DNA from: an uncultured Clostridia bacterium
Lineage (GTDB): Bacteria > Bacillota > Clostridia > TANB77 > CAG-508
Assembly (NCBI GenBank): GCA_934167165.1
Contig: CAKPKG010000005.1
Location: 1-57,719 of the forward strand
DNA length: 57,719 bases
Direction: 5' to 3'
Shown: piece after piece, positions 1 to 8,746 of the stretch
Layout: each line of letters opens with the position of its first letter
How positions within the stretch are numbered: position 1 is the stretch's first letter
Notes under the pieces: model-generated
What the model saw: only the letters and a program-made list of their open reading frames with translations
Told to the model about the DNA's origin: nothing
The model's database searches: none
Position numbers and translations under genes: made by a program

Positions 1-2
1 AT

Positions 3-281
3 AAAATAAGTGGCGAAGAAAAAGCAAAAGTAGAAGCAGAAATAGAAAATGTTAAAAAAGCATTAGAAACAAATAATACAGATACAATAAAAGAAGCAAC
101 AGAAAAATTAACACAAGCTTTCTACCAAATATCAGAACAATTATATAAACAAAATGCAGCAAACGGAGCAAATACAGCAGGAGCAGAAGGACAAAATGCT
201 AGTGACGCAGGAACAACAAACAATGATGGTAATGTTTATGATGCAGATTATAAAGTAGAAGACAACGGAGACAACAAATAA
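3..281 (+). CDS. dnaK: DnaK (Hsp70) chaperone, C-terminal end only
   Basis: Open from the window edge, so only about 92 C-terminal residues are visible. They match the helical lid of DnaK (ISGEEKAKVEAEI, a run of Lys/Glu-rich helix, then TQAFYQISEQLY), followed by the Gly/Ala/Asn-rich flexible tail and an acidic terminus (VEDNGDNK). DnaK is the ATP-driven Hsp70 chaperone that takes clients from DnaJ. dnaJ follows 168 bp downstream, the usual order in Clostridia. The gap holds a palindromic repeat rather than a terminator, so co-transcription is plausible. Confidence 0.9.
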   Translation, partial: KISGEEKAKVEAEIENVKKALETNNTDTIKEATEKLTQAFYQISEQLYKQNAANGANTAGAEGQNASDAGTTNNDGNVYDADYKVEDNGDNK

Positions 282-290
282 TAATTAAAT

Positions 291-386
291 GAAGTGTGAA
301 GTGTGAGGTGAGAAGTGTGAAAAATATGGAAAAGACTGCGAAGTCTTGACCATATAAATCACACTGCCCACTTCCCACATCTTTTT
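291..386. repeat. Intergenic palindromic repeat family A, copy 1
   Basis: About 95 bp. The left arm iterates GAAGTGTGAGGTG-like heptamers and the right arm carries the complementary CACTGCCCACTTCCCAC. An inner stem-loop (AAGACTGCGAAGTCTT) sits between them. Near-identical copies occur at 28923, 43968 and 57539. It lies between dnaK and dnaJ. Confidence 0.8.
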
Positions 387-449
387 AATTATTTGTGTAA
401 TAATTAGATTATTATAGAAACAATTAAAAAACGAGGAGGCATTTAACAA

Positions 450-1605
450 ATGGCAAATAAAAGAGACTTTTATGAAGTTTTAGGTGTAGAGAAAACAGCA
501 ACAGACGAAGAATTAAAAAAAGCATATAGAAAATTAGCAAAAAAATATCATCCAGATGCTAACCCAGATAATAAAAAAGAAGCAGAAGAAAAATTTAAAG
601 AAGTTTCTGAAGCATATGAAACATTATCTAATCCACAAAAAAGAAAAATGTATGACCAATTTGGACCAGATGGACCACAAGGCTTTGGTGGAGGAAATCC
701 AGGCGGCGGAGGATATTATTCATACTCTACATCTGGATTTGACGGCTTTTCTGATTTTGGAGATTTAGGAGATATATTCTCGTCATTTTTTGGAGGAGGA
801 TTTGGAGGAAGAAGTGCTAGAACTAAAAACGGACCTAAAAAAGGAAGAGATTTAAAATATAGCATTAACATTACTTTTGAAGAATCATATTTAGGAGTAG
901 AAAAAGAAATATCAATATATAGAGAAGAAGAATGTCCAACTTGCCATGGAGAAAAAGCAAAACCAGGAACAAAAGCAGAAAAATGTACAGCATGTAACGG
1001 AACAGGAACAGTAAAACAAACAGTTTCTACAATACTTGGACAAATGCAAACAACTAAAACATGTCCTAATTGTGGTGGAGAAGGAACAATAATAAAAGAA
1101 AAATGTCCAGACTGTAAACGGAAAAGGACGTATAAGAAAATTAGTAAAAATAAAAGTAAAAATACCAGCAGGAATTTCCGATAATCAAACAGTTGTATTA
1201 AGAGGAGAAGGAGAACCAGGGGTAAAAGGTGGACCAAAGGGAGATTTATACATAGTTGTAGGAATTAAAAGACACAGTATATTCTCTCGAAATGGTGATA
1301 ATGTAATTTGCCAAATACCAATTACTTTTACTCAAGCAACGTTAGGAGCAGACTTAAAAATCCCTATGGTTGATGGAAAAGAAGAAATATATAGAATTCC
1401 AGAAGGAACTCAAACAGGAGCTAAATTTACAATTAAAAATAAAGGCTTTAAATCTGTAAATGGAAATTGGAATGGAGATTATGTATTTACTGTAATAGTA
1501 CAAATTCCAAAGAGATTAACAGCAGAACAAAGAGACCTATTAAATAAACTTGCAAAAACCATGAATGAACAACCACCAGTAAAGAAAAGAGGAATATTTG
1601 GATAA
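450..1605 (+). CDS. dnaJ: DnaJ (Hsp40) co-chaperone, read through a +1 frameshift at CGG
   Basis: DnaJ stimulates the DnaK ATPase and delivers unfolded clients. The J domain (residues 1-70) has HPD at 34-36. A Gly/Phe-rich stretch follows, then a zinc-finger domain with CPTCHGE, CTACNGTG, CPNCGGEG and CPDCKGKG. The zero frame stops at 1184. At codon 224 an in-frame CGG (1119-1121) falls inside the fourth zinc motif; skipping its C restores KGKGRIRK and the C-terminal substrate-binding domains to the stop at 1605. The product is then about 384 residues, the normal DnaJ length. Without the shift the fourth zinc motif and both C-terminal beta domains are lost. The RBS AGGAGGC precedes the ATG. 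A native single-base insertion that is simply inactivating is the alternative, but the same event recurs at 14 other CGG codons. Confidence 0.93.
1119..1122 (+). other. CGGA +1 frameshift site 1 (dnaJ Gly224)
   Basis: Zero frame reads TGT AAA CGG. Dropping the C gives AAA GGA AAA GGA, the fourth CxxCxGxG of DnaJ. Confidence 0.85.
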
Positions 1606-1606
1606 G

Positions 1607-2242
1607 ATGAAAACATTAATAATTTCGGGTGGAAGTGTAACAAAAGAACTTTTAACCAAAACATTATCAAATACAAGTTTTGATAATATAATAGCAGCAG
1701 ACAGGGGATTAGAAATACTTGACGCCTGTAAAATAACACCAAATTATATTATAGGAGATTTTGATTCTGTAGATGTAAAATTAGTAAACAAATATCCTAA
1801 TAGTAAAATTATAAAATTAAATCCTGAAAAAGATTTTACAGACACGCATATGGCAATAAAATTAGCTATTGAAATTAAAAGCACAGAAATAATAATTTTA
1901 GGTGCTATTGGAACAAGAATAGATCATACAATTGCAAACATTCATGTTTTAAAAGAATGCTTACAAAATAGTATTAAATGTCAAATTCTAAATGAAAATA
2001 ATAAAATATTTTTAATAGAAGAAGATACTATAATTAAACTAGAAGACCAATATAAATATGTATCTCTAATACCTCTTACAACCCAAGCTACAGGAGTAAC
2101 TCTAACAGGGTTTAAGTATTTATTAAAAAATGCAACTTTAAAAATAGGAGAAAGTATAGGAATAAGTAATGAACAATTAGACAAAGAAGCTAAAATAGAA
2201 TTAAAAAGTGGGATATTAATTTGTATAAAATCAAAAGATTAA
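1607..2242 (+). CDS. thiN: Thiamine pyrophosphokinase
   Basis: Transfers pyrophosphate from ATP to thiamine, making the cofactor thiamine diphosphate. About 211 residues, the usual size. Visible family motifs are AADRG near residue 30, GDFDS near 50, KDFTDTHMA near 72, and G-IGTRIDHT near 102, which form the nucleotide and Mg2+ site. I chose the ATG at 1607 rather than the in-frame TTG at 1598 because AAAGAGGA lies 15-20 bases upstream and the ATG directly follows the dnaJ stop. It is likely translationally coupled to dnaJ. A strong hairpin follows the stop. Confidence 0.9.
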   Translation: MKTLIISGGSVTKELLTKTLSNTSFDNIIAADRGLEILDACKITPNYIIGDFDSVDVKLVNKYPNSKIIKLNPEKDFTDTHMAIKLAIEIKSTEIIILGAIGTRIDHTIANIHVLKECLQNSIKCQILNENNKIFLIEEDTIIKLEDQYKYVSLIPLTTQATGVTLTGFKYLLKNATLKIGESIGISNEQLDKEAKIELKSGILICIKSKD

Positions 2243-2244
2243 AT

Positions 2245-2310
2245 AAATCCTCACCTCTACATGTGCAAAGACATATAATATATAGACACATGTAAGAGGG
2301 GAGGATTTTT
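2245..2310 (+). terminator. Long hairpin that ends thiN and contains the spoVFB ribosome binding site
   Basis: Arms at 2245-2265 and 2287-2308 pair over about 20 bp with one bulge and one mismatch, and five Ts follow. The 3-prime arm includes AGGGGAGGA, the Shine-Dalgarno of the ATG at 2314. The element can therefore act as an intrinsic terminator, an RBS-sequestering switch, or both. Confidence 0.75.
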
Positions 2311-2313
2311 AAC

Positions 2314-2893
2314 ATGTTACTAAAAGACAAAAAAATTGGATTTGCTTTAACAGGTTCTTTTTGTACATTTGAAAAAACAATCCCTCAAATTTCAAATTTA
2401 ATAAAAGAAGGTGCCGAGGTTTTACCAATAATGTCTTTTAATAGTTATAATATAAATAGTCGATTTGGAGAGGCAAAACAGTTTATAGAAAAGATAGAAG
2501 AAATTACAAACAAAAAAATTATAAACACAATAGAAGAAGCAGAACCAATAGGTACAAGATACTTAACAGATATAATGGTAATAGCACCATGTTCACGGAA
2601 ATACACTTGGGAAAATGGCAAATGGAATTTCAGATACACCAGTACTTACTTCAGCAAAGTCGCATTTAAGAAGCGAAATACCTTTAGTGATAGGAATAGC
2701 TACAAATGATGGACTTTCTGCAAGCTTAGAGAATATAGGAAAATTAATAAATAGAAAGAACATATATTTTATTCCTTTTAGACAAGATAATCCAATAACA
2801 AAACCATATTCATTAGTTTTTGAACCAAAATACATTTTAAAAACAGTAGTAGAAGCATTAGATAGTAAGCAAATACAGCCAATTTTACTGTAA
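2314..2893 (+). CDS. spoVFB: Dipicolinate synthase subunit B (SpoVFB), +1 frameshift at CGG
   Basis: Flavoprotein-like subunit of dipicolinate synthase, which makes the spore-core calcium chelator DPA in the mother cell. The start (KKIGFALTGSFCTF) and middle (GTRYLTDIMVIAPCS) match the family. The zero frame ends at 2709. At codon 95 the in-frame CGG at 2596 must be skipped by one base to give PCSGNTLGKMANGISDTPV and the rest to 2893, for about 192 residues, the family's normal size. No spoVFA is adjacent; thiN precedes it instead. Its RBS is buried in the hairpin described upstream. Confidence 0.88.
2596..2599 (+). other. CGGA +1 frameshift site 2 (spoVFB Gly95)
   Basis: TGT TCA CGG in the zero frame. 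Skipping the C gives PCSGNT, the conserved phosphate/flavin loop motif of this family. Confidence 0.85.
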
Positions 2894-2940
2894 AAGCGAC
2901 TATGTGGTTTGTTTTGGAATAGACATTTACAATTTTATAC

Positions 2941-2969
2941 TTGCTTGGTTACATAAAACGTGATATAAT
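2941..2969 (+). promoter_or_regulatory. Probable sigma-A promoter of the GNAT cassette
   Basis: TTGCTT (2941-2946), 17 bp spacer, TATAAT (2964-2969), about 30 bp before the TTG start. Confidence 0.55.
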
Positions 2970-2999
2970 GAATCAAATTAAATGTTAGGAGGGTTAGAC

Positions 3000-3524
3000 T
3001 TGAAACTCACAACAGAAAGGCTTACACTTCGGAATATCGAAAGAGATCCAGAAGTAGTAGGAGAAATTATTGCAGAATTAAAAACGCCTTTAATGCATGA
3101 CAAAGCTATCTTCGAATACCTTTCAGTTATTGCTTGTGAGGAAGTTGAAGAAGTCTTCGGATTTGTGCATATAAATCAGGGTGACCAATTATTCTTTATA
3201 ATTGAAGACATAAATTCTGGCGAATTTATAGGCTTTATTAAAGGAATGCAAAGCGATATTTCAAAAAGAGGATTGGAACTTTGTTATTTTTGTGAAGAAA
3301 GTCACAGAGGAAAAGGATATATAGTAGAAGCTTTGAAGGCATATATAAAATATGTAAAATCAAATTTTAGACGATTTGATTATATGTATTTTTATATACG
3401 GCAAGACAATATGGCCTCACGTTCTGTAATGCAAAAAATAGGAGCAAAACCCATAGATAGCATAATAACCCCAGCTAATGAATATTTTTTGGTATATGCT
3501 ATCAACTTAAGAGAAGAGGAGTAA
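3000..3524 (+). CDS. GNAT-family N-acetyltransferase, foreign-looking cassette gene
   Basis: About 174 residues. The N-terminus LTTERLTLRNI is the classical RimJ/RimL-type GNAT opening. The acetyl-CoA loop appears as SHRGKGYIVEALKAYIKY, and the C-terminal part (RQDNMASRSVMQKIGA) is the usual N-x-x-S-x-x-x-x-E/K-KIGA segment. Substrate unknown. I start at TTG 3000 because the in-frame ATG at 2982 overlaps the obvious RBS (TAGGAGGG, 2987-2993). It has its own promoter and terminator, and its codon use is richer in G/C-ending codons than its neighbours. It uses CGG as arginine twice (3030, 3399), the first in CTTCGGA, the same context that is a frameshift site in the P-type ATPase. It is probably a recent acquisition. 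Confidence 0.85.
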   Translation: MKLTTERLTLRNIERDPEVVGEIIAELKTPLMHDKAIFEYLSVIACEEVEEVFGFVHINQGDQLFFIIEDINSGEFIGFIKGMQSDISKRGLELCYFCEESHRGKGYIVEALKAYIKYVKSNFRRFDYMYFYIRQDNMASRSVMQKIGAKPIDSIITPANEYFLVYAINLREEE

Positions 3525-3540
3525 CATCCTCTTCTTTCTT
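3512..3540 (+). terminator. Terminator of the GNAT cassette
   Basis: Nine-bp stem AGAAGAGGA / TCCTCTTCT with a six-base loop and a T-rich tail, overlapping the stop codon. Confidence 0.75.
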
Positions 3541-3579
3541 TACTTTAAAGGTATACTTAACAAAATGCCTTTCTTTATC

Positions 3580-3608
3580 TTGACAGTTTATAATATTCAA
3601 TGTAAAAT
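3580..3608 (+). promoter_or_regulatory. Probable sigma-A promoter of rny
   Basis: TTGACA (3580-3585), 17 bp, TAAAAT (3603-3608), with about 100 bp of leader before rny. Confidence 0.55.
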
Positions 3609-3710
3609 AGAATAGTACAGAATGTTAAAATATATTCTAAAAAAAGAGTTGATTTAGTTATATATATTAATCTGAACATTGAAAATTAAATAGAAAGAGG
3701 TGCATTATTT

Positions 3711-5255
3711 ATGGGTGGAACATTAATAGCCATAATCACCTTTCTTATCTCAGCAGCTGTATGTGTACCAACAGGAATGGTATTAAGAAAAAAAACAGCT
3801 GAATCTAAAATTAAAAGTGCAGAAAATGAAGCAGAAAACATTATACAAAACGCAAAAAAAGAAGCAGAAAATACTAAAAAAGAGGAAATCCTTAAAGCAA
3901 AAGAGGAAATTTTAAAAGCAAGAACAGACTTAGATGAAGAGATTAAAGAAAGAAGAGGCGAAATTGGACTACAAGAAAAAAGAATAATTCAAAAAGAAGA
4001 AAATTTAGAAAGACGCTCTGATAATTTTGAAAAAAGAGAAAGAGAACTAGAAAGAAAATTCCAAGCAAACGAAGAGAAAACAAGAAAGTTAGAAGAATTG
4101 GAATCAAAGCAAACAGAGACTTTACAAAGAATTTCTGGTTTATCTACAGAAGAAGCTAAAAAAATGTTACTAGAACAATTAGACAGAAAACTTTGTGATG
4201 AAAAAGCAACATTAATAAAAGAATCAGATGCAAAAGCAAAAGAAGACGCAAATAAAAATGCAAGAGAAATTATAGGGTTTGCTATACAAAAATGTGCAGC
4301 TGACCATACATCAGAAACAACAGTGTCTGTTGTAGCCCTTCCTAATGATGATATGAAAGGTAGAATTATAGGAAGAGAAGGAAGAAATATTAAAACTTTA
4401 GAAACATTAACTGGAATTGATTTAATAATAGATGATACACCAGAAGCAGTAATCTTATCTGGATTTGATCCATTAAGAAGAGAAGTTGCCAAAATAGCAT
4501 TAGAAAAATTAATAGAAGATGGAAGAATTCATCCAACTAAAATTGAAGAAATGGTAGAAAAGGCAAAAGAAGAGGTCGAAGCAATTATTAAACAAGAAGG
4601 AGAAAGAGCTGTTTTAGAAACAGGAGTTCATGGATTACATCCAGACTTGGTAAAATTAATTGGTAAATTAAAATATAGAACAAGTTATGGGCAAAATGTG
4701 CTAAACCACTCAATAGAAGTTTCTAACTTGGCAAGAATAATGGCAGAAGAGCTTGGGTTAGATCCAAAAATAGCAAGAAGAGCAGGATTATTACATGATA
4801 TAGGAAAAGCATTAGACCATGATATGGAAGGAACACACGTAGAAATAGGTGTAGATGTTCTTAAAAAATACAAAGAAAATGACATTATAATAAATGCTGT
4901 TCAAGCACATCATGGAGATGTTGAACCAAAAACAATTGAGGCAGTATTAGTTCAAGCAGCAGATGCAATATCAGCATCTAGACCAGGAGCAAGAAGAGAA
5001 ACATTAGAAACATATATTAAAAGATTAGAAAAATTAGAAGAAATTGCAGATTCTTTTGAAGGAGTAGAAAAATCATTTGCAGTACAAGCTGGACGTGAAA
5101 TAAGACTAATAGTAAAACCAGAAAAAGTTTCAGATAGTCAAATGGTTATAATGGCAAGAGAAGTTGCAGAAAAAGTAGAATCAGAAATGGAATATCCTGG
5201 ACAAATAAAAGTTAATGTAATTAGAGAAACAAGAGCAATTGATTATGCAAAATAA
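3711..5255 (+). CDS. rny: Ribonuclease Y
   Basis: Membrane-anchored endoribonuclease that initiates mRNA decay in Firmicutes. 514 residues, the standard size. It has an N-terminal transmembrane helix (residues 3-24), a long charged coiled coil (about 30-180), and a KH domain (GRIIGREGRNIKTLE, about 218-232). The HD phosphodiesterase domain has LLHDIGKALDHDMEGTH near 362 and NAVQAHHGD near 395. The RBS AAAGAGGTG precedes the ATG. ymdB follows after a divergent small gene; rny-ymdB-spoVS is a conserved Firmicutes order. Confidence 0.97.
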   Translation: MGGTLIAIITFLISAAVCVPTGMVLRKKTAESKIKSAENEAENIIQNAKKEAENTKKEEILKAKEEILKARTDLDEEIKERRGEIGLQEKRIIQKEENLERRSDNFEKRERELERKFQANEEKTRKLEELESKQTETLQRISGLSTEEAKKMLLEQLDRKLCDEKATLIKESDAKAKEDANKNAREIIGFAIQKCAADHTSETTVSVVALPNDDMKGRIIGREGRNIKTLETLTGIDLIIDDTPEAVILSGFDPLRREVAKIALEKLIEDGRIHPTKIEEMVEKAKEEVEAIIKQEGERAVLETGVHGLHPDLVKLIGKLKYRTSYGQNVLNHSIEVSNLARIMAEELGLDPKIARRAGLLHDIGKALDHDMEGTHVEIGVDVLKKYKENDIIINAVQAHHGDVEPKTIEAVLVQAADAISASRPGARRETLETYIKRLEKLEEIADSFEGVEKSFAVQAGREIRLIVKPEKVSDSQMVIMAREVAEKVESEMEYPGQIKVNVIRETRAIDYAK

Positions 5256-5276
5256 TAAAATTAATAAAAGAAAAAA

Positions 5277-5302
5277 CCGTCGCGAAGCGACGGCTTTTTT
5301 TT
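5277..5302. terminator. Bidirectional terminator between rny and the minus-strand gene
   Basis: CCGTCGC-GAA-GCGACGG stem flanked by an A-run on the left and T-run on the right, so it can terminate transcription from both sides. Confidence 0.85.
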
Positions 5303-5307
5303 GAGAG

Positions 5308-5568
5308 TTAAATTTCGGAGCAAAGTTCCAACGAAAAGAGCCCTTCTTTATCTTGGTGAAAAACAAAATAAAATCTTACTCCTTCGTAGGAATTATTGTC
5401 CCAGTAAATTTTTGCAGTGTGCATATCATGCTGAAATTCATCAGTTATGAAATATCCAATAAGGTCATACCTGCAAAAATCCGCTTCATTTCTGATTACA
5501 ATGTCTTCAAGCTCTTCAGAAAAGTCAATAAAGAGTTGTAAATAACGTATTAACTCCCGCAAGGTCAT
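5308..5568 (-). CDS. Small hypothetical protein, foreign-looking minus-strand cassette
   Basis: 86 residues, not recognised. It begins MTLRELIRYL and has an acidic, aromatic-rich second half (YFVFHQDKEGLF, LELCSEI). No signal or membrane segment is evident. The start at 5568 is chosen because AAAGGGG sits about 9 bases upstream on that strand; the longer in-frame ATG lacks an RBS. It is the only clear minus-strand gene in the window, uses more balanced codons than the neighbours, and has CGG as Arg4 (minus strand 5559-5557). A +1 shift there would hit a stop two codons later. It shares the bidirectional terminator with rny. Confidence 0.65.
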   Translation of the reverse strand: MTLRELIRYLQLFIDFSEELEDIVIRNEADFCRYDLIGYFITDEFQHDMHTAKIYWDNNSYEGVRFYFVFHQDKEGLFSLELCSEI

Positions 5569-5675
5569 AATAACGACCCCTTTCAATAATAAAGTCATTG
5601 GTATATTACACAATGCTAAATAATTATAGCACATGCTTTACATAAAGTAAAGAAAAATGATTTTAAATCTTATTA

Positions 5676-5704
5676 TTGTATTTTTATAAAAAGAATAATA
5701 TAAT
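5676..5704 (+). promoter_or_regulatory. Probable sigma-A promoter of ymdB
   Basis: TTGTAT (5676-5681), 17 bp, TATAAT (5699-5704), 30 bp before ymdB. Confidence 0.6.
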
Positions 5705-5733
5705 ACAAGACAAATAAGAAAGGATGATGCCAA

Positions 5734-6507
5734 ATGAATATTTTAGTTTTAGGAGATTTAATAGGAGAGAATTCTGTAAAAAGAGTAAAAGAAATATTAC
5801 CAAAAGCAATAAAAGAAAATAATATAGATTTTGTAATAGCAAATGGAGAAAATAGTGCAGATGGAATGGGAATAACATCAAAAATATTTAAAGATTTAAT
5901 GTGTGCAGGAGTAAATGTAGTAACAATGGGAAACCATACATGGGGAAAGAAAGATATATTTAATATAATAGAAAACAAAAATTTATTAAGACCAGCCAAT
6001 TATGCAAGAGATGTATTAGGAAATGGATATGGAATATATGAATGTAACAATAAAAAGATATGTGTAATTAATTTAATAGGTAGAGTTGATATGAATGTTT
6101 TGTCAGAGAATCCATTTATAGTTGTACAAGATATTATAAATAAAATTAAGGATAATACAGATATAATTATAGTAGATTTTCATGCAGAAGCAACGGCAGA
6201 AAAAATAGCAATGGGATATTTTTTAGATGGAAAAATAACTTGCCTATATGGAACACATACACATGTTGCAACAGCTGATGAAGCTATTTTAGAAAATGGA
6301 ACAGCATACATAACAGATGTCGGAATGTCTGGACCTAAAAAATCTGTAATAGGAATGGATGTAGATGCATCAATAAAAAGATTTGTAACAACTCTTCCGG
6401 AAAGATACAAAACAAGTGCAGATTCACAAATTGTTTGCAATGGAATAATACTTAATATAAATGACGAAACATGTCGAGCAGAAAAAATTAGACGAATAAA
6501 ATTATAA
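5734..6507 (+). CDS. ymdB: YmdB-type metallophosphoesterase (cyclic-nucleotide phosphodiesterase family)
   Basis: 257 residues, the family's usual size. Metal-binding motifs of the calcineurin-like fold are visible: GDLIGENS (8-15), ANGENSADGMG (about 39-49), MGNHTWGKKD (near 70), DFHAEATAEK (near 150) and GTHTHVATAD (near 175). In Bacillus YmdB hydrolyses cyclic nucleotides and controls the motility/biofilm decision. It normally sits beside rny and spoVS, as here. The cytoplasmic dimer is inferred from the family. Confidence 0.93.
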   Translation: MNILVLGDLIGENSVKRVKEILPKAIKENNIDFVIANGENSADGMGITSKIFKDLMCAGVNVVTMGNHTWGKKDIFNIIENKNLLRPANYARDVLGNGYGIYECNNKKICVINLIGRVDMNVLSENPFIVVQDIINKIKDNTDIIIVDFHAEATAEKIAMGYFLDGKITCLYGTHTHVATADEAILENGTAYITDVGMSGPKKSVIGMDVDASIKRFVTTLPERYKTSADSQIVCNGIILNINDETCRAEKIRRIKL

Positions 6508-6656
6508 TATTTGGCGAATTTAGTGCGATTTGCGCGATGAAAACTTCCTTTTTTTACCAAAAATATATAGACATATTATTTAAAATGTATTATAAAATAA
6601 TAGTAACAAATGAAACAAAAGATAGAGTTACAAAAATTAATTTTAGGAGGCAAAAA

Positions 6657-6920
6657 ATGGAAGTTTTAAAAATTTCATCAAAATCAAATCCAAATTCAGT
6701 AGCAGGAGCAATTGCAGGATTAGTAAAGGAGAGTAATAAAGCAGAAATGCAAGCGATTGGGGCAGGAGCATTAAATCAAGCAGTTAAGGCTGTAGCAATA
6801 GCAAGAGGGTTTGTTGCACCATCTGGTGTAGACTTGGTATGTATACCAGCATTTGCAGAAGTAGAAGTTGAGGGCGAAAATAGAACAGGAATGAAATTAA
6901 TTATTGAGTCTAGAAAATAA
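6657..6920 (+). CDS. spoVS: Stage V sporulation protein S
   Basis: 87 residues. The small Alba-like SpoVS protein promotes spore coat assembly and septation in Bacillus. It matches the highly conserved family throughout: MEVLKISSKSNPNSVAGAIAG, IGAGALNQAVKAVAIARG, and a C-terminal half ending in GMKLIIESRK. The ATG at 6657 has TTAGGAGGC seven bases upstream. An in-frame ATG 120 bp earlier has no RBS and adds non-conserved sequence, so it is rejected. Confidence 0.95.
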   Translation: MEVLKISSKSNPNSVAGAIAGLVKESNKAEMQAIGAGALNQAVKAVAIARGFVAPSGVDLVCIPAFAEVEVEGENRTGMKLIIESRK

Positions 6921-6942
6921 TTAGTAAGATAAATATATTAAG

Positions 6943-6970
6943 GGGGCTAATTTATTAGCCCCTATTTATT
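6943..6970 (+). terminator. Terminator after spoVS
   Basis: GGGGCTAA / TTAGCCCC stem with a four-base loop and a following T-rich tract. Confidence 0.75.
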
Positions 6971-7040
6971 GTTGAATAGGAAAAATCAAAGATTTTTAAA
7001 CATCCAACATATAAAAAAACCTTTTTGATTGGAGAACAAT

Positions 7041-8597
7041 ATGAAAGCAAATGTTTTTAAAATAATTTTTTTTACAATAGTTGTAATATTAATACTGTTA
7101 GCTGTTTATATAGTTTATAAAGATAATAAAAAAGAAAAAATATTTACTAGTAGTCAAAAATATGAATTGAGAACAGAAAAGCAAATTAATATAGGTATAT
7201 ATAATTTTGACACTATAAATCCATTATTAACTCAAAACAAAGATATTCAATATATAGATAAATTAATATTTAGGCCATTATTAAATATAAATAAAAACTT
7301 CGAGTTGGAAAATGATTTAGCAGAAGAAATATCTAAAATAAATGATAAAACGTATATAATAAAAATTAAAGAAAATATATATTGGCATGATGGGACAAGC
7401 TTTACAACAAAGGATGTAAAGTTTACAATAGAAGCTTTAAAAGAAAAAGATACAGTATATAAAGAAAATGTAAATAAGATATCAAATGTAGAAATAATAG
7501 ATGAAAATACTATAAAAATATTTTTAGAAGAACCAGTAAATTTCTTTGAATATATGATGAGTTTCCCTATAATATCATGTAATTCATACAATAAGGAGAA
7601 TTTAGAAAGCATATCAAATTTGCCAGTAGGTACAGGAATTTACAAAATAAAGGAAATTAATCAAAAACAAATTAAACTAGAGAAAGTCAGTTCAGATTTA
7701 AAAATAAATGAGATAAACATAAATATATGTAAAGATGTTAAAGATATGTATTTAGACTTTGCTAAACAGGAACAAGATTTAATAATAACTCAAAATGTAT
7801 ATTATGAAGATTATATTGGAACAATGGGATTTAATGTAGAGGTTTCAAAAGGACGAGAATTTGACTATATTGCAATAAATAATGAAAAAAAGATATTGCA
7901 AAATAAAGAAATACGAAAAGCAATAGCATATGCAATAGATAGAAAAGAAATTATATATACAATTTATAACAATAAATATAATATAAGCAATTTTCCACTG
8001 GATTATGGATGCTATTTGTATAAACAAGAAGAAAAAGAAGACATGTATAATCCAAATGTTTCAAAAAGCATTTTAGTAAATGAAGGTTGGACATATAAAA
8101 ATGACTGCTGGAGAAAACAAAATAATAGATTAGAGTTTAATTTATTGGTAAACCGAGAAAATGAAACAAGAGTAATGTGTGCAGAGTTAATAAAAGAACA
8201 ACTAGAAAAAAGTGGAATAAAAGTAAATATAATAAAAGTAAATAGTAATAACTTTAGTAACTATGTAAAAAATAAGAATTATGATATAATTTTAACTGGA
8301 AATATAGTTCCAATATATCCAGACTTAAATTCATATTTTGGAGAAGATAACTTATCTAATTATAAAAATGAGGAGGTAAGTAATATATTAAATGAAATAC
8401 CATATATAGAAGACAAAGAATTACTAAAACAAAAGTATAACAAAATAATAGAGATATATAATAATGAAATGCCATTTATTAGTTTATATAATAACAGTAA
8501 CTTTATATTGCATTCGAAAAAATTAAAAGGAGATTTATCTAGTAATTGGTATAATATTTTCTACAACATAGAAAATTGTTACAAAGTAAAAGAATAA
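7041..8597 (+). CDS. ABC-type peptide-binding protein (SBP family 5), membrane-anchored
   Basis: 518 residues. An N-terminal hydrophobic helix (about residues 5-25) has no lipobox Cys, so it is probably a membrane anchor rather than a lipoprotein. The body fits OppA/DppA-type solute-binding proteins: FDTINPLLTQN, FRPLLNINKNFELENDLAEEI, YWHDGTSFTTKDVKFTIEAL, and the late KEIRKAIAYAIDRKEII. The ligand is presumably a peptide. No permease or ATPase genes are nearby, so it is an orphan receptor here. The ATG at 7041 is preferred to the TTG at 7029, since TTGGAGA is its RBS. Confidence 0.85.
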   Translation: MKANVFKIIFFTIVVILILLAVYIVYKDNKKEKIFTSSQKYELRTEKQINIGIYNFDTINPLLTQNKDIQYIDKLIFRPLLNINKNFELENDLAEEISKINDKTYIIKIKENIYWHDGTSFTTKDVKFTIEALKEKDTVYKENVNKISNVEIIDENTIKIFLEEPVNFFEYMMSFPIISCNSYNKENLESISNLPVGTGIYKIKEINQKQIKLEKVSSDLKINEININICKDVKDMYLDFAKQEQDLIITQNVYYEDYIGTMGFNVEVSKGREFDYIAINNEKKILQNKEIRKAIAYAIDRKEIIYTIYNNKYNISNFPLDYGCYLYKQEEKEDMYNPNVSKSILVNEGWTYKNDCWRKQNNRLEFNLLVNRENETRVMCAELIKEQLEKSGIKVNIIKVNSNNFSNYVKNKNYDIILTGNIVPIYPDLNSYFGEDNLSNYKNEEVSNILNEIPYIEDKELLKQKYNKIIEIYNNEMPFISLYNNSNFILHSKKLKGDLSSNWYNIFYNIENCYKVKE

Positions 8598-8611
8598 AAT
8601 TAAAAAAATGC

Positions 8612-8639
8612 TTGACAAAATAAAATTATCATATATAAT
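8612..8639 (+). promoter_or_regulatory. recA promoter
   Basis: TTGACA (8612-8617), 16 bp, TATAAT (8634-8639). The LexA-like box lies just downstream. Confidence 0.75.
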
Positions 8640-8644
8640 AATAG

Positions 8645-8658
8645 CAAACATACGTTTG
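8645..8658. promoter_or_regulatory. LexA (SOS) operator-like box before recA
   Basis: CAAAC-ATAC-GTTTG, an inverted repeat matching the Firmicutes SOS box shape (GAAC-N4-GTTC with variant outer bases). It sits six bases after the -10, where bound LexA would block transcription start. Confidence 0.6.
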
Positions 8659-8746
8659 AAACAATACTTTAAATTATAACAAGGGAAGAAATAATATGTG
8701 AGAGAAAAAAATAAGAATTCATTTCACAATTTGAGGAGGAATAATA

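Noticed and set aside
716..1237. Minus-strand ORFs opposite dnaJ, rny, recA, miaB, mutS, activase and other + strand genes
   Set aside because: They are Leu/Phe/Ile/Ser-rich shadows produced by AT-rich, Lys/Glu-rich coding sequence on the other strand, without RBS or family motifs.
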